Positions 1 to 6,805 of a stretch of 64,000 nt of DNA are shown here, in pieces; position 1 is the stretch's first letter, and each line of letters starts with the position of its first letter. A program made the translations under genes and the position numbers. Below the pieces are notes generated by a model that was given only the letters and a program-made list of their open reading frames with translations, was not told the DNA's origin and did no database searches. Source of the stretch: Tessaracoccus massiliensis (GTDB lineage Bacteria; Actinomycetota; Actinomycetes; Propionibacteriales; Propionibacteriaceae); NCBI RefSeq assembly GCF_000826065.2, contig NZ_LN623541.1, positions 462,505 to 526,504 of the forward strand. The letters are read 5' to 3'.

Positions 1-964
1 AGTTGGTCTTCCACTTGCGGCCGTTGTAATCCCACACACCCGGGGTGGTGTAGACGTTGAAGTCCTTGTCGCCGGGCTTGGGCGGGGTGGCGTTGTAGGT
101 CCACGTGAAGTACGTGAACGGCTCATCGGGGCTGATGTCGGTGACGTTCCTCGTCACGTTGACCAGGCGGGTACGGTACTTGCCGGTGGGCAGATCCTTC
201 GGGGGCGCAGCCTGGACGACGGCGGTGCCCATCCTGCCGACGGTGCCGGGGCCCTTCGTGTCGATCGTGACCCACTTGCCGCCGCGCAGGAGCTGCACGG
301 AGTACTTGTCGCCGGTGATGGCGGTGTCGACCTTGCGGTGGAAGTAGTCGGTGAAGTTCTGCTCCGCGAAGCCCGTGTCCCGGCCACGTGCCGAACGCAC
401 CTGGACCTCGTCGATCTTGGTGGCGGCCCTGCTCGAGGACAGCGCCCCGTACCGGGGGGTCCAGTCCGCCGTCTGCACCACGACGAGGCTGCCGTCGTAG
501 GGCGCCGGGATCTTTCCGATGGTGACCTCGACGCGCGTCTGGCCATAGCTGGCTGCCGACGATCCGGTGGGCGTGGCCGCGACGGCGTTGGAGATGGGGA
601 CCGCGGTGTACTCGGTCTCACTGACCCATCGGATGGCGAAGGCCCGCACCTGGACCTGCCTGTCCTTCTGGCCGAGGACGTTGATGGACATCGGCTTGCC
701 CTCCTGCCACGAGCTCTCGGGATCCGTGCCCAGCCGGATGGGGGTGCCGACGCCACAGTCGCGCGTGTTGGAACACAGGATCTTGGACATGGGGCTGAGG
801 TCCTTGGTGTCCATGCGCACGGACTGGGCCCCGGCCTGAGCCTGCGACGCCTGGCCGACGGGCTGGAGTGTGGTGCCGTCGGCGTGCGCCAGCGGCGAGG
901 TGACAACTGCGCCGGTCAGCGCCAGGGCCGCGGCTGCGGCGGCCCCCATGACCTTCTTCAACAT
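1..964 (-). CDS. Secreted protein, C-terminus outside the window, starting the shared surface domain
   Basis: The gene starts at an ATG at 964 behind an AGGAAAGGA ribosome site and runs off the left edge, so 321 codons are visible. Residues 1-28 form a clear Sec signal peptide (MLKKVMG, Ala-rich core, cut near AHA-D). The middle about 260 residues are exported and contain one Cys pair (ILCSNTRDCG); I recognise no catalytic family. The last visible residues, VYTTPGVWDYNGRKW, match the opening of the C-terminal domain of the two proteases and the sialidase in this window (VYNTPG..NGR.W). This is therefore probably a fourth carrier of that domain, with the rest of it beyond the window. Function unknown. 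Confidence 0.8.
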   Translation of the reverse strand, partial: MLKKVMGAAAAAALALTGAVVTSPLAHADGTTLQPVGQASQAQAGAQSVRMDTKDLSPMSKILCSNTRDCGVGTPIRLGTDPESSWQEGKPMSINVLGQKDRQVQVRAFAIRWVSETEYTAVPISNAVAATPTGSSAASYGQTRVEVTIGKIPAPYDGSLVVVQTADWTPRYGALSSSRAATKIDEVQVRSARGRDTGFAEQNFTDYFHRKVDTAITGDKYSVQLLRGGKWVTIDTKGPGTVGRMGTAVVQAAPPKDLPTGKYRTRLVNVTRNVTDISPDEPFTYFTWTYNATPPKPGDKDFNVYTTPGVWDYNGRKWKTN

Positions 965-1004
965 TGAATGTCCTTTCCTGCGGGTCTGGGTTCATTGTGC
1001 CCCC

Positions 1005-1030
1005 GGAAGGGGCCACCTGAGGCCCCTTCC
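1005..1030 (-). terminator. Hairpin terminator behind the C-terminal-domain remnant
   Basis: Perfect 10-bp inverted repeat (GGAAGGGGCC at 1005-1014, GGCCCCTTCC at 1021-1030) with a 6-nt loop, eleven bases after the stop of the remnant at 1041 and upstream of the gene starting at 964. It would separate the two transcription units. No clear T-run follows on the minus strand. Confidence 0.55.
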
Positions 1031-1040
1031 AGGCAGCAAC

Positions 1041-1145
1041 TCAACTGTTGAACAACACGACGTTGTTCAACAGTTTCTTGGTCACCACGCGGTATCCGCC
1101 GCCGGGGGCCGACTCTGCGACCTGGATCACCGGAGCGACCCACGG
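1041..1145 (-). pseudogene. Remnant of the shared C-terminal domain (last ~35 codons)
   Basis: On the minus strand a frame ends GGGYRVVTKKLLNNVVLFNS-stop (TGA at 1041-1043). This aligns with the ends of the two proteases at 42685 and 46084 (GGY...TKE.LNNIVRFKQ). Similarity stops near position 1138, directly against the point where the plus-strand GH3 fragment begins. Everything upstream in this gene is missing: no start, signal peptide or linker is visible. It is therefore the 3' tail of a secreted-protein gene that lost its 5' part. It cannot be expressed as a secreted protein in this form. Confidence 0.75.
1043..1075. repeat. Perfect 14-bp inverted repeat at the end of the remnant
   Basis: AACTGTTGAACAAC, a 5-nt loop ACGAC, then GTTGTTCAACAGTT. 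It lies in the final codons (LLNNVVLFN) of the C-terminal-domain remnant. It may act as part of a terminator or simply reflect the coding sequence for the NN..F motif. No recombinase gene is nearby. Confidence 0.6.
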
Positions 1146-2097
1146 CCAGCGAATCCGAGGGGATGGACCGCCAGCACCTCAACCTGCCCGCGGCCCAGGT
1201 CTCGCTGCTGCACGCTGTGGCCGCGGCGAACCCGCGTGTGGTGGTGGTGCTCAGCGCAGGCAGCGTGGTGGACCTCTCCTGGAGCCACCTGGCGCCGGGC
1301 ATCCTGCACAGCTACCTGTCCGGTCAGGCGGGCGCGGAGGGCGTCGTCGACGTACTCACCGGTGCCGCGAACCCGTCCGGCAAGCTCGCCGAGACCTCCC
1401 CCCACGCGCTGGGCGACACCCCCACGCACGATCGCTTCCCCGCCGACACCCGCCACGCCATGTACCGGGAGGGGCCCTTCGTCGGCTACCGCTTCTACGA
1501 GGCGGCCGGCCGTCCCGTCAAGCACCCCTTCGGCTTCGGGCTGAGCTACACGACGTTCGGCTACTCGGGTCTGGAGCTGGACGCCGACGGCGCCCGCTTC
1601 ACCCTGACCAACACGGGCCCGGTGGCGGGCGCGGAGGTCGCGCAGCTGTACGTGTCGCTGCCTGGCAGCGCGGTGCTGCGTCCTGAGCAGGAGCTCAAGG
1701 GCTTCGCGAAGGTGGTCCTCGAGCCGGGCGAATCGCGCCAGGTGACCATCCCCTTCGACCGGTACACCTGGCGGCACTACGACGTCGACGCCGGCGCGTG
1801 GCGCACGGAGGGCGGCACGTGGGAGGTGCGCATCGGCGCCAGTTCCGCGGACATCCGCCTCACGGGCGAGATGGTGGTGGACGGTGAGCGGATGGAGTCG
1901 CCCTACGACGTGGCGACGATGCGCGCGGCGTTGCTGCGCGGGGCCGACGACACCGAGTTCGCCACGCTGCTGGGCCGCCCAGTCCCCCGCGAGTCGACGG
2001 GAGAGCAGCTCACCGCCGCGGATCCCCTGCGCGAGCTGGAGCGGGCCCGCAGCCCGCTGGCCCGGCTCGCGATCGGCCGGCTGAGCCCACCGTCGGT

Positions 2098-2147
2098 CTC
2101 GGGTGGCAGATCTGTCGCTATAGACGCCGATGGATCTGCCATCCGAG
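2098..2147. repeat. Palindromic element A, copy 1
   Basis: A 50-bp imperfect palindrome. The outer arms share CTCGG.TGGCAGATC and its complement, around a centre containing TGTCGCTATAGACG. The core from TGGCAGATC to GATCTGCCA is identical to copy 3 at 3229-3284. It lies on the 3' side of the DUF559 gene (2184-3122), inside the open tail of the GH3 fragment. Confidence 0.75.
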
Positions 2148-2162
2148 TTCATCGCTCGTGTG

Positions 2163-2209
2163 GACTGGCAGATCTGTCGGCAACTATGCCGATAGATCCT
2201 CCACTCGGA
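2163..2209. repeat. Palindromic element A, degenerate copy 2, overlapping the DUF559 stop codon
   Basis: Related to copies 1 and 3 (CTGGCAGATCTGTCGG left arm, CCGATAGATC right arm), but only about 14 of 20 arm positions pair. The right arm encodes the last codons (VEDLSA-stop, TAG at 2184-2186) of the minus-strand DUF559 gene, so the gene's 3' end is physically part of the palindrome. Confidence 0.6.
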
Positions 2210-3122
2210 TTCCCAAGCACATCGGGCAGAGCTGACGCCGCCCCGTCCAGCCTCCCCTTGTGAGCAGGGCGGCAACCTGGCCCGCCGCGAGGCAGGGTTC
2301 GAACAGCGTGCTGTCCCAGCCGTACCTGAGAGTCCGGCTGTCGTCCTCCACCGCGTTGGCATTGTCGCGGAGCCAGTCCCTCGAGGCCTGCGTGTGGTCA
2401 CGCAAGCCGTCGAGCTCGACGATCAGGCCGTACTCGCCGTACTGCCCATCGGCTCGGCCAGCTTCTCGCCGCACCTGTCGTTCCGGGATGGGCAGGCCGT
2501 GCGGCAGCAGCACAGCCGTGTGGAACCGCCACTCCAACGCACTCTCGATCCCACGACATGCCTCGCTGCAGAGCTGCCGGATCACCTGGCTGTGGCGCAC
2601 GCCCCGACGCCCTTCAAGCTCCCCGAGAATGCGCTCCGCCGTCGTCTTGCTCTTGGCCAGCGCGCGAGCGACAGCGGAGACCGCCTCGTCCTCCGCTGAC
2701 TCGTCGGAGATGTCCAGGAGGGTTGCCTCCAACCCAGTTCTCGGCAGGCTGTACATCCCGTTGCGTGTCGCCCGCCGGTACCGCACCTCCCACTCCGCCA
2801 GCGTGAAACCGGTCCTGCGGCCCGGGGCCCAGATGGTGATGTGAGACGGGGCATCGCGCACAGCGTCGTGCAGATATCCGGCTGCCCTTCCACCGACGAC
2901 GGCGGGGTCGCCGCCACGCAGAAGCCCCGCCCAAGCCGCCGCGTGGAACGACGGCTGGCCCAGGAGGTGAAGCCCAGGCGCGATCGGCATCCAGTCACGC
3001 GCCATGCGGGAAATCACGTCACGGCTGAGCCCACCGTCGAGGAGTTGGGCGGTGCTCAGCACACCATACTGGCTCTCAGCGCGCTTGACCAGTGAGTCGG
3101 GGAGGTGCTGCCGGGGCTTCAT
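2184..3122 (-). CDS. AbiEi-like HTH / DUF559 (Vsr-like fold) protein
   Basis: 312 residues. The N-terminus (about 1-60: LVKRAESQYGVLSTAQLLDGG) resembles the winged-helix start of type IV AbiEi-like antitoxin proteins. The C-terminal third (about 190-290) has the DUF559 pattern related to Vsr/PD-(D/E)XK nucleases: ESALEWRFH, GLIVELDG.., and a final strand with RTLRYGW. The Glu-Asp pairing of LIVELDG would be the metal-binding part of the fold. No AbiEii-type nucleotidyltransferase partner is adjacent, so a classical toxin-antitoxin pair is not supported. The gene lies alone between copies of palindromic element A (2098-2147, 2163-2209, 3229-3284), with three 21-bp-spaced direct repeats upstream. 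Such solitary proteins are common in actinobacteria and their role is unproven. Confidence 0.7.
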   Translation of the reverse strand: MKPRQHLPDSLVKRAESQYGVLSTAQLLDGGLSRDVISRMARDWMPIAPGLHLLGQPSFHAAAWAGLLRGGDPAVVGGRAAGYLHDAVRDAPSHITIWAPGRRTGFTLAEWEVRYRRATRNGMYSLPRTGLEATLLDISDESAEDEAVSAVARALAKSKTTAERILGELEGRRGVRHSQVIRQLCSEACRGIESALEWRFHTAVLLPHGLPIPERQVRREAGRADGQYGEYGLIVELDGLRDHTQASRDWLRDNANAVEDDSRTLRYGWDSTLFEPCLAAGQVAALLTRGGWTGRRQLCPMCLGIRVEDLSA

Positions 3123-3172
3123 CCAGCCAGCCTCCCCGGCGAGCGGACTACTTCACCAGCATTCCTGACCGA

Positions 3173-3225
3173 CGGACAACACCACTGGGGATCCGGACAA
3201 CACCTTTAGCCCTCCGGGCAACACC
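3173..3225 (-). promoter_or_regulatory. Three direct repeats at exactly 21-bp spacing upstream of the DUF559 gene
   Basis: CGGACAACACC (3173), CGGACAACACC (3194) and CGGGCAACACC (3215) lie on the same face of the helix, 50-100 bp upstream of the start at 3122. AbiEi-type antitoxins bind repeats in their own promoters, so an autoregulatory operator is plausible; this is inference. Confidence 0.5.
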
Positions 3226-3228
3226 GTG

Positions 3229-3284
3229 GAACTCGGCTGGCAGATCTGTCGCTATAGACGCCGATGGATCTGCCAGCCGAGTTC
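3229..3284. repeat. Palindromic element A, copy 3 (perfect 18-bp arms)
   Basis: GAACTCGGCTGGCAGATC at 3229-3246 is matched perfectly by its complement at 3267-3284, with a 20-bp centre TGTCGCTATAGACGCCGATG. It lies about 107 bp upstream of the DUF559 start and just before the gene at 3333. The 36-bp core is identical to copy 1 on the other side of the gene. Confidence 0.85.
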
Positions 3285-3332
3285 GCCGTCGGAGGTCTTG
3301 TGGCCGAGCTGGCAGCCACCTAAACTCAGGCC

Positions 3333-3887
3333 ATGACGAACAAGATCGCAGAGCAGCACTCCGCTCTCGCCAGCAAGCTGGACGGCATCGCCACCAACGT
3401 CACCGATTGGGACGCCCCCACTCCCGTCAAGGAATGGCGCGCCCGCGACATCCTGGAGCACCTCATCACCTGGTTGCCCGGCATGCTGGGCGCCGCCGGA
3501 GTCGCCCTTCCCACCGTGGAGGTGGGCGACGACGTGCTCGCCGCGTGGCGCGAGCACACCGCCAACGTGCAGGCCCTCGTCGACGACGATGAGCAGCTCG
3601 AGCGCACCATCGACGTCGGCTCGGGCGAGCAGACACTCGGGGCGGTGCTGGAGCAGTACTACCTGCCCGATCTCTTCATGCACCGCTGGGACCTGGCGAA
3701 GGCCTCGGGACAGGACCCGGACCTGGAGCCTGAGATGGTGCGCGGCACCGTCACCGACATGACACCGATGGCGGAGACGCTGAAGGAATCCGGCGAGTTC
3801 GGCACCCCCGTCGTGCTCGACGAGTCGCACTCCGACGAGGAGCGCATGGTCGCCCTCATCGGCCGTGACCCGCACTGGGCCCCGTAA
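3333..3887 (+). CDS. TIGR03086/DinB-like (maleylpyruvate isomerase N-terminal type) protein
   Basis: 184 residues. The four-helix mycothiol-dependent/DinB-like pattern is visible: W...TPV.EW.ARD.L.HL near residues 28-45, containing the first metal-ligand His (EHLITWLPG). A second His motif, LFMHRWDLAKA, lies near 115-125 in the typical spacing. Family members act with divalent metals and mycothiol, or have no known substrate. The ATG at 3333 follows the palindromic element. The gene stands alone, with an intergenic repeat directly downstream. Substrate unknown. Confidence 0.75.
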   Translation: MTNKIAEQHSALASKLDGIATNVTDWDAPTPVKEWRARDILEHLITWLPGMLGAAGVALPTVEVGDDVLAAWREHTANVQALVDDDEQLERTIDVGSGEQTLGAVLEQYYLPDLFMHRWDLAKASGQDPDLEPEMVRGTVTDMTPMAETLKESGEFGTPVVLDESHSDEERMVALIGRDPHWAP

Positions 3888-3895
3888 CCCGGCCC

Positions 3896-3975
3896 AGCGG
3901 AACGCTGCGGGGGCCCTTCGTCGTCGCCTGGCTCGCAAGCTCGCAGGGCGACGCTCAGGGACCAGGCGCGCAGGG
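3896..3975. repeat. Intergenic repeat, 'CCCTTCGTCG...GCTCAGGGACC' family
   Basis: Contains GGGGGCCCTTCGTCG and GACGCTCAGGGACC, joined by a self-complementary middle (TCGCCTGG...). The same family occurs near 16893-16940, inside the prolyl oligopeptidase gene (20341-20511), near 33600-33645 and near 61975-62025. It probably works as a bidirectional terminator-like intergenic repeat. Confidence 0.65.
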
Positions 3976-4010
3976 GCCAGATCCGGCCCCTGCGCGTCAG
4001 CCTGCCGGTG

Positions 4011-5075
4011 TCAGCTGCTGAGCATGACCTGACCGCCGGTGACGGGGATGGCCTGGCCGGTCTCGTAGTCCTGCTCGACGATGTAGTAGACCGCGCGCAT
4101 CACGTCGGCGCCGTAGGTGCCACGACGCAGCGGCACCTTGGCCTCGTAGAACTCGCGGACCTGGTCGATGGTGGTGGCGCCGGGCACCTTGCCGGAGCGG
4201 AGGTACTGCACGAACAGCCCCCGGTCAGGGTCGGACCACAGCGGGCCGTCGTAGAAGTTGCCCGGGCAGATCGCGTTGACCTTCACGCCGTGGTCCACCA
4301 TCTCCAACGCGAAGGACTGCACCAGGCCGATGCCGCCGAACTTCGAGCCGGCGTAGGCGCCGTTCTTGTTCGAGCCGACCATGCCGGACTTCGAGTTGAT
4401 CTGGATGATGTCGGTCATCCAGCCAGGGGCGGCCTTGTGCTGGGCGGCGAGGAGCCCGCCCAGGTGCTTGGTGACCAGGAAGAACGCCGTGTAGTTGATA
4501 TCCGTGGTGAACGCGAAGTCCTTGAGCTCCTGCTCCAGGACCGAGCCCGAGCGCACGACGCCTGCGTTGGAGACCACGAGGTCGAGGCCTCCGGTGCGCC
4601 GTGCGATCTCCTCGGCCATCGCCGCGACGGAGGCCTCGTCGCCGACGTTGACCTCGATGGCCGCGGTGCGATCCGTGCCCAACTCCTCCGACAGCGCCGT
4701 GGCGCCGTCGATGTTGAGGTCAGCGATGTAGACGAACGCGCCGGACTCGACGAGCCCGCGCACGATCTCCGCACCGAAGCCCTGCGCGCCGCCGGTCACG
4801 ACGGCGACCTTGCCCGCCACCACGTCGGCACGCGACGCGGCGGAGCGCGCCTCTGCGGAGCGGGCGTCGGGCAGGACCTCCACGTCGCCGAGGGTCTCGA
4901 CGGTGAAGGCCCGGCCCTCGAAGGTGACCTTGCCGGGCAGCGGGAGGTCGGCCGAGGCGAGATCCGTCAAAGCGACGGCGTCGTCCGCGGCGTCGACGGC
5001 CGTCACGATGACCGGCACGCCGTGCTGGTTGAGGTAGGCGCCCCGCAGTGTGGGCGCGATGTCGATGAGGTTCAT
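4011..5075 (-). CDS. Short-chain dehydrogenase with an N-terminal extension (polyol-phosphate dehydrogenase-like)
   Basis: 354 residues. Residues about 88-354 form a classical SDR: NAD-binding TGGAQGFG (near 94-101), NAG (NAGVV), and catalytic Ser-Tyr-Lys in INSKSG...YAGSKFG. Residues 1-85 are an extra domain rich in Val/Asp/Ala, not part of a normal 250-residue SDR. The TGGAQ pattern recalls sorbitol-6-phosphate 2-dehydrogenases, but the substrate is inferred only. The ATG at 5075 has an AAGGAG site 7 bases upstream. It is the last gene of the minus-strand set E2-E3-E1-PHP-SDR and is separated from the PHP gene by a 130-bp intergenic repeat that may lower its expression. Confidence 0.75.
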   Translation of the reverse strand: MNLIDIAPTLRGAYLNQHGVPVIVTAVDAADDAVALTDLASADLPLPGKVTFEGRAFTVETLGDVEVLPDARSAEARSAASRADVVAGKVAVVTGGAQGFGAEIVRGLVESGAFVYIADLNIDGATALSEELGTDRTAAIEVNVGDEASVAAMAEEIARRTGGLDLVVSNAGVVRSGSVLEQELKDFAFTTDINYTAFFLVTKHLGGLLAAQHKAAPGWMTDIIQINSKSGMVGSNKNGAYAGSKFGGIGLVQSFALEMVDHGVKVNAICPGNFYDGPLWSDPDRGLFVQYLRSGKVPGATTIDQVREFYEAKVPLRRGTYGADVMRAVYYIVEQDYETGQAIPVTGGQVMLSS

Positions 5076-5090
5076 GTGTTTCTCCTTGCT

Positions 5091-5225
5091 CGTTGGTTGA
5101 GCCTGCGAGCGCCAGCGAGCAGTGTCGAAACCCCCAAAGGCGCACGATCAGCCAGGTGATCTCGCTTCATGGGTTTCGACACGACCACGGTCCTCGCAAG
5201 CTCGGACGTGTTCGGCTCAACCAGC
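5091..5225. repeat. Intergenic GGTTGAGCC/GTCGAAACC repeat pair
   Basis: A left unit (GGTTGAGCCTGCGAGCGCC...GTCGAAACC) and a right unit in inverse orientation (GGTTTCGACACGACC...CTCGCAAGCTCGG...GGCTCAACC) can fold into one long hairpin. The outer end overlaps the last codons of the PHP gene. Confidence 0.8.
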
Positions 5226-6572
5226 GTTGAGTTGCGCGGCGGCATCGGCGACGGGCAGGCCGTCCTGGACGAGGGCGCGGCCGACGGCGGAGTATCGCTG
5301 GACGCGCTCCTTCAGCGGCAGCCCCGCCAGCGGCGAGGCCTCAGCGAACAGACCGAGCGCGCGGTCGTGTTCGGCGAGCTGCTCGTGGGCGACCATCGCC
5401 CACGTCGCGTCGTTGAGGTGATCCAGCTCCGGGCGCTGCAGCTCGGGGCAGTTGAACACCTGACGCGGCGTGTTGATGTCGACCCCGCTGACCTCCAGGA
5501 GGCCGTTGGCATCGGCCAGTTCCGCGATGCGGGCCATCTGCTCGGCGGTGTTGCGGGGCGGCATGTAGGTGATGGCCGGCATGCCAATCTCGCCGAGGTA
5601 AGCCACGAGGTCGTCGATGAAGTCGTCCTCGAACTTCTCCGCCTTCTTGTCTCCCGTCGGCGACGCGGTCACGTCGCCCAGGTATGCGTAGCACGGGATG
5701 GCGCCGATCGACGTCGCGAAGCCGATCACCTCCGTCATCGTGGGGCACTCTCCCCCGTCCTGGGTGCGCTCCGGCACCACGTAGATCTGGTCGAGAAACT
5801 CGGCCTTCATCACGCCCAGCAGGTCGAACGTCAGGTGCGGGTTGTCGGTGTCGCCCAGCTGCGCCTTGACCTTGCTGGACAGGTTCAGGCCCAGCTCCCC
5901 CAGCCCCTCGACGAGGGACTCACCCCTGCCGAAGTGCTCGATCAGCTTGTCGGCCATCGCGGCCAGCAGGTGACGCTCCGTCACGGTGCCGCCGTGCAGG
6001 AACTGCGAGCGGCCCACGATGTCGGCTTCGACGTCGATCAGCGGGGCGCCGAGGCGCGCCAGGATCTCGTTGGCGTTGTCCACCATCTTCGCGGTGCGCT
6101 TGAGCCGCGCCTCGCGGATGGGCTTCAGGTACTCGGCCACCTCGTCCCGCGCAGAGGCGGGGATGCCCTGCACCGTCATGTAGGCGATCCCGGCGGTGTC
6201 GGGGTTGTTGAGCTTCCGGCTGTGGAACGGCGCTCGGCCCTCGGCGACCTCGTCGGCCGAGTGCACGTAGACGCGGCACTCGAACCCGGTCACGGAGCCG
6301 AGCCCGACGGCGGCCGCGGCCGCCGCCATCTCTTCCGCGCCGGCGGCCGAATCGTGATCCACCGAGCCGACGACGGTCAGCCCGGCCTCACGGGCCCGCA
6401 ACGCCGCCATCGACGGGGTGTACGGGCTGAAGCTGTAGATGGTGTGGACGTGGTTGTTGGATTCGGTCACGAACTCCGGGAACTCGGGCGAGCCCTGCAG
6501 GTACTCCTGCAGGGCAGCCACGCGATCAGCCGGAGCGACGGACGGGTCGTTGATCTGGTTACGGGTATCCAT
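5217..6572 (-). CDS. PHP-domain phosphoesterase
   Basis: About 451 residues from the ATG at 6572, chosen because GGAG lies 7 bases upstream; another ATG lies four codons earlier. PHP metal-binding motifs are present: NNHVHTIYSFSPYT near 38-52, VGSVDHDSA near 70-78, and later His/Asp motifs (GFECRVYVH). PHP proteins hydrolyse phosphate esters or act as sugar- or histidinol-phosphatases. The gene sits between a 2-oxoacid dehydrogenase complex and an SDR, so a role in the same carbon pathway is likely. The final codons (NAG-stop) are supplied by the intergenic repeat (GCTGGTTGA). Exact substrate unknown. Confidence 0.7.
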   Translation of the reverse strand: MDTRNQINDPSVAPADRVAALQEYLQGSPEFPEFVTESNNHVHTIYSFSPYTPSMAALRAREAGLTVVGSVDHDSAAGAEEMAAAAAAVGLGSVTGFECRVYVHSADEVAEGRAPFHSRKLNNPDTAGIAYMTVQGIPASARDEVAEYLKPIREARLKRTAKMVDNANEILARLGAPLIDVEADIVGRSQFLHGGTVTERHLLAAMADKLIEHFGRGESLVEGLGELGLNLSSKVKAQLGDTDNPHLTFDLLGVMKAEFLDQIYVVPERTQDGGECPTMTEVIGFATSIGAIPCYAYLGDVTASPTGDKKAEKFEDDFIDDLVAYLGEIGMPAITYMPPRNTAEQMARIAELADANGLLEVSGVDINTPRQVFNCPELQRPELDHLNDATWAMVAHEQLAEHDRALGLFAEASPLAGLPLKERVQRYSAVGRALVQDGLPVADAAAQLNAG

Positions 6573-6590
6573 CTGAATCTCCATTCAGCT

Positions 6591-6800
6591 CACGCTGGTT
6601 GAGCCTGCGTGCGTAGCGAGCAGTGTCATCACGCTGGTTGAGCCTGCGAGCGCAGCGAGCAGTGTCATCACGCTGGTTGAGCCTGCGAGCGCAGCGAGCA
6701 GTGTCGAAACCTCCAGACGCTCCCACTCAGCCGAGTGGGGCTGCCTAGAGGTTTCGACGCGGCTGCGGCCCTCGCAAGCTCGGGCGCAGCCGGCTCAACC
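6591..6800. repeat. Tandemly amplified intergenic repeat (39-bp unit x3 plus inverse unit)
   Basis: The unit CACGCTGGTTGAGCC...AGTGTCA begins at 6591, 6630 and 6669 with exact 39-bp period. It is followed by GTCGAAACC, a spacer, then the inverse unit GGTTTCGACGCGG...GGCTCAACC. It separates the E1 gene from the PHP gene. Confidence 0.85.
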
Positions 6801-6805
6801 AACGA

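Larger units (their letters stand above)
1145..2263 (+). pseudogene. 5'-truncated GH3 beta-glucosidase (C-terminal domains only)
   Basis: The frame carries typical GH3 C-terminal features: start of the (alpha/beta)6 sandwich region (ESEGMDRQHLNLPAAQ), the KLAET region, HPFGFGLSYT, and a fibronectin-III-like tail (LTNTGPVAGAEVAQLYV, ELKGFAKV.LEPGES). GH3 enzymes are normally 700-900 residues, with the nucleophile Asp in the N-terminal TIM barrel. That barrel is entirely absent here. The first in-frame ATG (1163) has no convincing ribosome site. GH3-like sequence starts at about 1145, against an unrelated minus-strand remnant, so a deletion or rearrangement is likely. Homology ends near 2085, and the frame then reads through two palindromic elements to a stop at 2263. 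It is not expected to be an active glucosidase. Confidence 0.8.

Noticed and set aside
2184-3122. Type IV toxin-antitoxin pair AbiEi/AbiEii
   Set aside because: Only the AbiEi-like part is present, fused to a DUF559 region. No nucleotidyltransferase toxin gene adjoins it.
6591-6800. CRISPR-like array from the regularly spaced repeats at 6591, 36061 and 45847
   Set aside because: The units are contiguous tandem copies without unique spacers, and no cas genes are present.
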